Assembly (NCBI GenBank): GCA_002426495.1
Contig: DIQC01000079.1
Location: 1-5,541 of the forward strand
From: Thermacetogenium sp. UBA5472
GTDB lineage: Bacteria; Bacillota; DSM-12270; Thermacetogeniales; Thermacetogeniaceae
Reading direction: 5' to 3'
Length of the DNA stretch: 5,541 bases
Shown: positions 1 to 5,541 of the stretch, in pieces
How positions within the stretch are numbered: the first letter of the stretch is position 1
Layout of the letters: each line of letters begins with the position of its first letter
Translations under genes and position numbers: made by a program
Notes under the pieces: generated by a model
What the model was told of the DNA's origin: nothing
The model's input: only the letters and a program-made list of their open reading frames with translations
Databases searched by the model: none

Positions 1-1007
1 TGTCGGTGGCCGGCCAGAATGGCCAGTTCAGGACGCCAAAGCATATCCGCGATATGATGGTGCGGTTAGTGGCGCCGACTCCTGATGATCGGATCTGTGA
101 TCCAGCTTGCGGTACGGCCGGTTTTCTGGTTTCTGCGGCTGAGTATATCAGGGGAAATTATGAAAGCACCATGACCGCTGATCAATGGGCGCGTTTTGAA
201 GGAGATATTTTTACCGGATTTGATACTGATCGCACGATGCTGCGGTTGTCAGCCATGAACCTGATGCTGCACTCTATTTCGAATCCTCATATTGATTATA
301 AAGACAGTGTTTCAAAACAAAATGACTATTCGGACGTATTTGATGTTGTGTTAGCCAATCCGCCTTTTACCGGTACCGTGGATGCGGAGAGTATCAATGA
401 TAATCTGAAAGCGGTCTGCAATACCAAAAAGACCGAGTTGCTCTTTGTGGTGCTGTTTCTCCGGATGCTGAAGGTCGGGGGCAGAGGGGCCTGTATCGTG
501 CCAGATGGCGTTTTATTCGGTACTTCTAATGCCCATAAGGCACTGCGGAAGGAACTGGTGGATAACCAGAATCTTCAGGCTGTAATTTCGATGCCCAGTG
601 GTGTTTTCAAGCCCTATGCCGGTGTCTCCACGGCTGTTTTGGTGTTTACCAAGACTAATGCCGGCGGGACGGATAAGGTTTGGTTTTATGATATGAAGTC
701 GGATGGATTCTCGCTGGATGATAAGCGTACTGACTTAGGCAATGATGGCGATATTCCTGATATTGTGGCCAGGTTTCATGATTTGGCGAATGAAGCGAAC
801 AGAAAGCGGACTGAGCAGAGTTTTCTTGTTGCTAAGGAAGAGATCCAGAATAATGGGTATGATTTGTCGATTAACCGGTACAAGGAAATTGAGTATGAAA
901 AGGTTGAGTATGAGCAACCCGAGGTCATCATGGCCCGGCTTGACCAATTGGCGATTGATTTGAAAGCCAAGATGGAAGAGCTGAGGGAGATGCTGAGGGA
1001 TGAGTAA
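1..1007 (+). CDS. hsdM: Type I restriction-modification DNA methyltransferase subunit HsdM (5' partial)
   Basis: This is the modification subunit, which transfers a methyl group from S-adenosylmethionine to N6 of adenine in the site chosen by HsdS. The frame is open from base 3 (334 codons) with no start in view. The GTG at base 6 is an internal codon, because it sits just before the conserved GQFRTP motif that lies well inside HsdM proteins. Numbering from that GTG, GQFRTP is at residues 6-11, SAM-binding motif I DPACGTAGF at 32-40, an acidic GFDTD segment at 71-75, and the catalytic motif IV NPPF at 118-121 (bases 357-368). A GYDLSINRY segment and a charged, probably helical tail follow. 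HsdM proteins are usually about 480-530 aa, so roughly 150 N-terminal residues (the helical HsdM_N domain) lie outside the window. The last 8 bases overlap hsdS, implying one transcript and coupled translation. No frameshift or missing catalytic residue is visible. Confidence 0.96.
   Translation, partial: SVAGQNGQFRTPKHIRDMMVRLVAPTPDDRICDPACGTAGFLVSAAEYIRGNYESTMTADQWARFEGDIFTGFDTDRTMLRLSAMNLMLHSISNPHIDYKDSVSKQNDYSDVFDVVLANPPFTGTVDAESINDNLKAVCNTKKTELLFVVLFLRMLKVGGRGACIVPDGVLFGTSNAHKALRKELVDNQNLQAVISMPSGVFKPYAGVSTAVLVFTKTNAGGTDKVWFYDMKSDGFSLDDKRTDLGNDGDIPDIVARFHDLANEANRKRTEQSFLVAKEEIQNNGYDLSINRYKEIEYEKVEYEQPEVIMARLDQLAIDLKAKMEELREMLRDE
889..913 (+). repeat. Short in-frame direct repeat in hsdM
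   Basis: The 10-mer TTGAGTATGA occurs at 889-898 and again at 904-913, a period of 15 bases. It encodes the doubled peptide pattern EYEKV-EYEQP just after the GYDLSINRY segment. Because the period is a multiple of three, gain or loss of one unit would keep the frame. Similar acidic, tyrosine-rich wording is common at this place in HsdM proteins, so it may reflect protein sequence rather than a DNA-level function. Confidence 0.6.
981..1000 (+). repeat. 12-base-period direct repeat at the hsdM/hsdS junction
   Basis: CTGAGGGA is present at 981-988 and at 993-1000, a period of 12 bases. It encodes LREM-LRDE at the HsdM C-terminus, and its second copy ends on the A of the hsdS ATG. Each copy contains an AGGGA purine run. 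Only the first lies at a usable distance from the hsdS start. The unit length preserves the frame. Confidence 0.6.
984..989 (+). promoter_or_regulatory. Probable ribosome binding site of hsdS
   Basis: AGGGAG ends 10 bases before the ATG at 1000 and lies inside the hsdM coding sequence. A second AGGG at 996-999 touches the ATG and is too close to serve. Ribosomes finishing hsdM at 1007 could also restart on the overlapping ATG, so this site and coupling may both contribute. Confidence 0.55.
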
Positions 1008-2163
1008 GTGGCCGATGGTGAGGTTGGGGGATGTTTGTGGCTTTCTCAATGGTGGAACCCCCAGCAAAACTGAAGAGCGGTATTATTCGGGGACTATACC
1101 TTTGATTACGGGTGCAGATATAGGAACCAATGAGGTAACAAGTGCAAGAAGCTTTATTACTCAGGAAGCGGTTAATAAATCCGCCACAAATTTCGTAGAA
1201 AAGGGAACTGTCTTATTGGTGTCACGAACTGGAGTCGGTAAAGTAGCTATTGCTGGAATGGATCTTTGCTTTAGTCAAGATATAACGGCCATCCTTCCAG
1301 AAGAGTCGAGACTAGATAAGAAATACCTCTGTTATTTTTTGAAATCAAGAGCGAGTTATTTTAGGTACTGGCAGCGGGGGGCTACAATTCAAGGTATTAC
1401 TCGGGATGTTATCGAATCAGTGGAAATTCAATTATTCCCGCTTAGTTCACAAAAGCGTGTTGTCGAAACACTAGATAAATCACAAGAAATAATAGATGGC
1501 CATAAAAGACAGCTTGAAGAACTTGACAATTTGATTAAGGCTACTTATTACGATATGTTTGGGGATCCCGCCAAAAACGAAAAGGGCTGGGAACTATCCT
1601 GTATAAGAGGCTTAGTAAAAAATGCTCAATATGGGACTAGCGAGAAAGCATTTACTCAACCCTCAGAATACCCCATTCTTCGTATGAACAATATTACTTA
1701 CAGTGGCGAATGGGATTTCAGTGATTTGAAGTACATTAATCTTTCTGAGAACGATAAGGCGAAATATATGGTTCATAAAGGAGAGCTGTTATTTAACAGG
1801 ACAAATAGTAAAGAAATGGTAGGGAAAACAGCGGCATACAGGGAAAATTACCCGATGGCTTTTGCCGGTTACTTGATAAAGCTAACACCCAATGAGCGTT
1901 CCAACAACGAATTTCTATCGGCATTCCTAAATTCCGAATATGGAAAATTGGTCTTGAGATCAATGGCAAAATGCATAATTGGGATGGCTAATATTAATGC
2001 AAAAGAACTAGGCAGTATTCGGATTTATGTTCCACCAATCGATCTCCAAAACAGATTCGCCGAAATCGTAATCCAGATCGAAAACCAGAAGGCCCTCGTC
2101 AAACAATCCATCGCCGAAAGCCAGAACCTCTTCAACAGTCTTATGAGTCGGTATTTCGGCTGA
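1000..2163 (+). CDS. hsdS: Type I restriction-modification specificity subunit HsdS
   Basis: This is the DNA-recognition subunit, which directs both methylation and restriction to a split target site. The protein is 387 aa, a normal full length for the family. The first target-recognition domain spans about residues 1-146, opening with VRLGDVCGFLNGGTPSK. A conserved helical spacer at about 147-190 begins PLSSQKRVVETLDKS and ends YYDMFGDP. The second recognition domain, about 191-344, contains QYGTSEKA and FNRTNSKEMVGKTA. A second conserved helical segment runs from PPIDLQNRF at 345 to SRYFG at 387. The two helical segments resemble each other, giving the family's pseudo-twofold layout. The ATG at 1000 is chosen because the conserved domain begins within its first ten residues and it overlaps the hsdM stop. 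The interior is clearly AT-richer than its ends and neighbours, as expected of exchanged recognition domains. The target sequence cannot be read from the protein by eye. Confidence 0.96.
   Translation: MSKWPMVRLGDVCGFLNGGTPSKTEERYYSGTIPLITGADIGTNEVTSARSFITQEAVNKSATNFVEKGTVLLVSRTGVGKVAIAGMDLCFSQDITAILPEESRLDKKYLCYFLKSRASYFRYWQRGATIQGITRDVIESVEIQLFPLSSQKRVVETLDKSQEIIDGHKRQLEELDNLIKATYYDMFGDPAKNEKGWELSCIRGLVKNAQYGTSEKAFTQPSEYPILRMNNITYSGEWDFSDLKYINLSENDKAKYMVHKGELLFNRTNSKEMVGKTAAYRENYPMAFAGYLIKLTPNERSNNEFLSAFLNSEYGKLVLRSMAKCIIGMANINAKELGSIRIYVPPIDLQNRFAEIVIQIENQKALVKQSIAESQNLFNSLMSRYFG
1080..2030 (+). other. AT-rich recognition-domain block within hsdS
   Basis: Hand-counted 60-base lines starting at 1141, 1441, 1741 and 1981 give 23, 21, 22 and 23 G+C (35-38%). 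Lines at 601 and 1021 give 29 and 32, while 2041, 2281 and 3001 give 29, 37 and 37. Codons inside the block favour A or T at the third position. From about 2030, the start of the C-terminal conserved segment, they switch to C-ending codons such as ATC, GCC, CTC and AAC. The edges fall near the start of the first recognition domain and the end of the second. The boundaries are approximate. Confidence 0.6.
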
Positions 2164-2170
2164 GAAATGC

Positions 2171-2178
2171 AGGTGATC
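2171..2178 (+). promoter_or_regulatory. Strong Shine-Dalgarno site of hsdR
   Basis: AGGTGATC is an 8-base exact match to the complement of the conserved bacterial 16S rRNA 3' end (within AAGGAGGTGATC). Its AGG core ends 7 bases before the GTG at 2181. This decides the hsdR start: the ATG at 2167 lies upstream of the site, is in another frame and meets a stop after 12 codons. Confidence 0.75.
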
Positions 2179-2180
2179 AA

Positions 2181-5100
2181 GTGGCAGCCAATTTCGCATT
2201 TCTAAAGAGCGTCCCCGAATACCAACTGTTTTCCAATGCCTGTATTGAGGCTGAAAACGTCTTATCAACATCTGCTGCCATGTCCGCGGTCGGCAGCCGC
2301 AAGGCATTCGAACTGGCCGTCAAATGGGTATACTCTGCCGATTCCACAATGGCGGTGCCATATAAGAACAACCTGCAAGCCCTAATTCATGAAGAATCCT
2401 TCCGCGATGCCGTAAATCCGTCCACTTGGAATAAACTGCGCTACATCATCAAGATCGGGAATCTTGCTGTCCATACAGGCAAAGACATCTCTCGCAACGA
2501 TGCCGTACTCTCCTTAGCCATCCTCTTCGAATTCATCGAGTGGATCGATTATTGCTACGGCTCCGATTATCAGGAAAGGAAATTCAACGAAAAGCTGATC
2601 CCTCAATTCGCGGAAAATGCAGAACAGGCCAGCCAAATCAAAGCCAGGTTGGCGGATGAACTAAACGCCCTCAAAACATCAACCAGCAAAATCATAGACG
2701 AAAAAGACCAAAAAATTGCCAGACTCATTGCGGAACTGCAAAATAAAAGTTCGGAAATCACTGCCCATAAACTGGAACACAAGACCGACCGGGCCTTCAC
2801 TCCGGAAGACCTAACAGAATATGAAACCAGGAAGAAATACATCGATATAGATCTGAAACTGCTCGGCTGGCAATTCTCGCAGAGCGCTAGGAAAGATTGC
2901 GTCGAAGAAGAAATGTCGGTCGTCGGGATGCCCCGCGAATCAGGATCCAGCGAGGGCTTCGTGGATTATGTACTTTGGGGGAAAGACGGCACACCACTGG
3001 CGATCATCGAAGCCAAGAGAACCCTCAGGGATGCTCGGGCAGGCACCTATCAGGCCCAGCTTTATGCGAACTGCATTGAGAAAATGACCGGTCATCGACC
3101 GATCATGTTTAATACCAATGGCTATGACTATTTCATCTGGGACGATCGCACCGGACCGCAGAGGCAGGTCAGCGGCATCTTTTCCCGTGATGATCTGCAG
3201 CGAATCTATCACAAACGGACTTTAAGAAAGAAACTCAGCGAAATATCGATCGATGACAAAATAACCGACCGGTATTATCAAAAAGCAGCTGTCAGGGCTG
3301 TCTGTGACAATATCGCAAAAGGCCATATGCGTTCCCTGCTCGTCATGGCCACCGGCACCGGAAAAACCAGAACCGCTGCCAGCCTGGCCGATGTCCTCTC
3401 TAGGGGAGGATATGTCACCAATACATTGTTCCTGGCCGATCGGACCGCCTTAGTGAGACAAGCAAAAGACGCCTTCAAGAACCTGCTTCCGGACATGTCT
3501 CTCTGCAACCTGTTATCAAACAGAGAAGACAAGAACGCCCGGGTCGTCTTTTCTACTTACCCCACCATGCTGAATGCCATTGACAGCGCCAGAAATGAAG
3601 ACGGCACCCAGCTTTTTACGCCGGCTCATTTTGATTTAATCATCATTGATGAAAGTCATCGCAGCATTTTCAAAAAGTACAAAGCCATCTTCGACTATTT
3701 CGACGCCTATTTTGTCGGACTGACCGCGACCCCCAGGGCTGACGTACACAGCAGCACTTATGAATTCTTTGAAGTCGCCAAGGATGTCCCGACTTATGCC
3801 TACGATTACGAGACGGCAGTCAACAAGGATCATGTGCTTGTACCTTATCACAATATTGAAGTCAAGACCTTGTTTCTTTCCGAAGGGGTCACTTATGATG
3901 AGCTTTCACCGGAAGATAAGGAGCGCTATGAAGCTGACTTTACGGATGAAGATGGTGAGATGCCTGATGAAATACCTCCCCCGGAAATCAATAATATTAT
4001 CTTTATCCAAGGCACTGTTGATCGAGTTATTAACGACCTGATGACCAATGGTTTGAGGGACGCGAGCGGTAACAGACTGGGCAAGACAATCATCTTTGCC
4101 CAAAACAAGACGCATGCCCAGTTCATTGTGGATCGCTTCAATGCCCTATACCCGGATTACCGCGGAGAATTCTGCAAGCGCGTGGTGTGTGACGATGACT
4201 ACGCGCAAGACCTCATTTTGCAGTTCAAAGATCCGAATAAAGAACCGCATATTGCCGTGTCTGTCGACATGCTCGATACCGGGATTGATGTCCGCGAGAT
4301 CGTGAACCTGGTATTTTTTAAGCGCGTCCGTTCGAAAATCAAGTTCTGGCAGATGATCGGCAGGGGAACCCGTATCCGGCCGGATTTATTCGGTAACGGA
4401 AAGGACAAAGAGTGTTTCTATATCTTTGATTACCTGGGCAACTTTGAATATTTCCGGGTGAACAAGAATGGGATTGAAGCAACCGCTAACATTTCAACTC
4501 AGGCCAGTATTTTTGCTAAGCGCGTCAAGCTGATCTTTCTTATGCAGGATGCCGCTTTTATCGATGAGCAATACCAGGCTTTCAGAAACGCATTAATTGA
4601 TGAAGTGGTCAGGCAAATTGCCGGGCTGTCTTTGGACAGGGTCGATGTGCGCCTGAAGAGGAAACATGTCGATCAGTTCAATTCTAAAGAGGCATTCACT
4701 TGTCTTTCGGAACAGGATAAAAGCGATTTGATTAATAACCTGGCTGATCTTGTGACAATGAATGATGTTGATGATGCAGCGGTGGAATTTGATAATTTGA
4801 TGTACGGGTTGATGTTGGCTCAGTTAGAGGGTTCCAAGGTCTTAAGCAGGTTGAAGAATAACGCTGTTGCCAGGGCAACGGTGCTTCAGGGCAAAACCAC
4901 AATTCCGCAGGTGAAGGCGAAGCTGCCTGTTCTTAAAGAAGTTGCGGAGGATGAGTTTTGGAAAGCGGCAGATATTCTTAACTTCGAAAGGATCCGGGTG
5001 GAGCTCCGCGATCTGATGAAGTTTATAGACAGGCATCACCCCCGAGTGGTGTATACCGATCTTGAGGATCAAGAGATTAGTCGCACGGAATCAAAGGAAT

Positions 5101-5541
5101 TTGAGCTGAGCTATGATCTGGAGGATTATCAGCAGAAGGTCAACAAGTACATTGAGGAAAACAAAAACAGCATTGCTATTCATAAGTTAAGGAATAACGT
5201 GCCGCTTAATGAGAGCGATTACAGGACTCTGGAGAAAATCCTAACCGGCCAGCTTGGTACGAAAGCGGACTATGAAAAGAGTTTCAAGGATACGCCTTTT
5301 GGTCTGCTGGTGCGCAGGATTGCCAGGCTGGAGCGGGAGGCTGTGCTGAGGGCGTTTTCGTCTTTTATTAGCGAACAGAATCTCGATGCTTACCAGATTG
5401 AGTTTATCTATAAGGTGATCGACTATATTGAGCAGAACGGTTACGTGGAGAATGTGGCCGAGCTGACCCGGCCGCCTTTTGATAAGCCGAGGAGTTTTAT
5501 TAAGCTGTTTGATGGGGGCAAGCAGGAGCGGATTGTGAGGA
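2181..5541 (+). CDS. hsdR: Type I restriction endonuclease/translocase subunit HsdR (3' partial)
   Basis: This is the restriction subunit; with HsdM and HsdS it pumps DNA using ATP and cuts at a distance from unmethylated sites. Translation from GTG 2181 runs 1120 codons with no stop to the window end. A DUF4145-like helical domain occupies about residues 4-125 (NFAFLKS near the start, NLAVHTGK later), followed by a predicted coiled coil at about 143-200. The nuclease shows D262, E277-A-K279 and a QAQLY motif at 291-295 matching the QxxxY motif of HsdR nucleases. Translocase motifs follow: Walker A ATGTGKT 390-396, DESH 490-493, GLTATP 513-518, KTIIFA 635-640, DTGID 699-703 and QMIGRGTR 724-731. 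From about 895 comes an EcoEI_R_C-like domain. EcoKI HsdR, of similar architecture, is about 1170 aa, and PPFDKPRSFIKLF near the edge resembles family C-termini, so little is missing. GTG is preferred to ATG 2280 (M34), which would remove conserved N-terminal sequence. Confidence 0.95.
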   Translation, partial: MAANFAFLKSVPEYQLFSNACIEAENVLSTSAAMSAVGSRKAFELAVKWVYSADSTMAVPYKNNLQALIHEESFRDAVNPSTWNKLRYIIKIGNLAVHTGKDISRNDAVLSLAILFEFIEWIDYCYGSDYQERKFNEKLIPQFAENAEQASQIKARLADELNALKTSTSKIIDEKDQKIARLIAELQNKSSEITAHKLEHKTDRAFTPEDLTEYETRKKYIDIDLKLLGWQFSQSARKDCVEEEMSVVGMPRESGSSEGFVDYVLWGKDGTPLAIIEAKRTLRDARAGTYQAQLYANCIEKMTGHRPIMFNTNGYDYFIWDDRTGPQRQVSGIFSRDDLQRIYHKRTLRKKLSEISIDDKITDRYYQKAAVRAVCDNIAKGHMRSLLVMATGTGKTRTAASLADVLSRGGYVTNTLFLADRTALVRQAKDAFKNLLPDMSLCNLLSNREDKNARVVFSTYPTMLNAIDSARNEDGTQLFTPAHFDLIIIDESHRSIFKKYKAIFDYFDAYFVGLTATPRADVHSSTYEFFEVAKDVPTYAYDYETAVNKDHVLVPYHNIEVKTLFLSEGVTYDELSPEDKERYEADFTDEDGEMPDEIPPPEINNIIFIQGTVDRVINDLMTNGLRDASGNRLGKTIIFAQNKTHAQFIVDRFNALYPDYRGEFCKRVVCDDDYAQDLILQFKDPNKEPHIAVSVDMLDTGIDVREIVNLVFFKRVRSKIKFWQMIGRGTRIRPDLFGNGKDKECFYIFDYLGNFEYFRVNKNGIEATANISTQASIFAKRVKLIFLMQDAAFIDEQYQAFRNALIDEVVRQIAGLSLDRVDVRLKRKHVDQFNSKEAFTCLSEQDKSDLINNLADLVTMNDVDDAAVEFDNLMYGLMLAQLEGSKVLSRLKNNAVARATVLQGKTTIPQVKAKLPVLKEVAEDEFWKAADILNFERIRVELRDLMKFIDRHHPRVVYTDLEDQEISRTESKEFELSYDLEDYQQKVNKYIEENKNSIAIHKLRNNVPLNESDYRTLEKILTGQLGTKADYEKSFKDTPFGLLVRRIARLEREAVLRAFSSFISEQNLDAYQIEFIYKVIDYIEQNGYVENVAELTRPPFDKPRSFIKLFDGGKQERIVR

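Noticed and set aside
735..1067. Minus-strand open frame of 110 codons opposite the hsdM end and hsdS start.
   Set aside because: It is fully antisense to strongly conserved HsdM and HsdS sequence and shows no recognisable domain; it is a shadow frame.
1000..2163. Phase-variable hsdS (inverted partial copies, invertase or simple-sequence repeats).
   Set aside because: There is only one hsdS, with no second recognition-domain cassette, recombinase gene or homopolymer tract in the window. Flanking sequence outside the window could still hold such elements.
2167..2205. Twelve-codon ATG frame (MQVIKWQPISHF) between hsdS and hsdR.
   Set aside because: It has no ribosome binding site at a sensible distance of its own, overlaps the hsdR Shine-Dalgarno site and start, and stops at once. 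A leader peptide cannot be excluded but nothing supports one.
2008..2307. Minus-strand open frame across the hsdS/hsdR junction.
   Set aside because: Both strands cannot plausibly be constrained here; the + strand carries the conserved HsdS C-terminus and HsdR N-terminus, and no family is recognisable in this frame.
3760..4041. Plus-strand 93-codon frame within hsdR.
   Set aside because: It is out of frame with the intact HsdR translocase region and is basic and low in complexity, as expected of a shifted reading of acidic coding sequence.
2181..5541. Possible frameshift or internal stop in hsdR.
   Set aside because: Reading every codon from 2181 to the window end gave no stop, and all motifs lie in the same frame. 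The gene is intact as far as visible.
1..5541. A different defence system (BREX, DISARM or type III restriction).
   Set aside because: A separate HsdS with two recognition domains between HsdM and an HsdR with nuclease and translocase motifs is diagnostic of a type I system, and no hallmark gene of the others is present.

Overview
The window holds one type I restriction-modification locus, all on the + strand, in the order hsdM - hsdS - hsdR. The three genes fill the window almost without gaps: hsdM and hsdS overlap by 8 bases, and hsdS and hsdR are 17 bases apart. hsdM is cut by the left edge and hsdR by the right edge; only hsdS is complete. No tRNA, rRNA, CRISPR array, insertion sequence, attachment site or terminator was seen, and no non-coding stretch exceeds 17 bases.

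Layout. Bases 1-1007 encode the catalytic part of the N6-adenine methyltransferase HsdM, with SAM motif DPACGTAGF and catalytic NPPF. Bases 1000-2163 encode the specificity subunit HsdS (387 aa), with two target-recognition domains separated by conserved helical segments. From 2181 to the window end runs one uninterrupted frame of 1120 codons for HsdR. Its order is a DUF4145-like N-terminal domain, a coiled coil, a PD-(D/E)xK nuclease, a superfamily 2 DEAD-like translocase and an EcoEI_R_C-type C-terminal domain. It begins at a GTG behind an 8-base Shine-Dalgarno match and probably lacks only a few tens of C-terminal residues at most.

How it works (family knowledge): two HsdM plus one HsdS form a methyltransferase that modifies an adenine on each strand of a bipartite site. 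Adding HsdR gives a complex that binds unmethylated sites, translocates DNA using ATP and cuts at a distance. All motifs that can be checked are intact, so the system looks functional.

Organism. GC content is middling in hsdM and hsdR, and lower (about 35-40% in sampled lines) inside hsdS. The Shine-Dalgarno matches, GTG start and compact operon point to a bacterium, but the sequence does not allow a lineage to be named. I see no undescribed system here. The observations most worth a second look are the AT-rich interior of hsdS, which suggests exchange of recognition domains, and the unknown DNA target that these domains specify.
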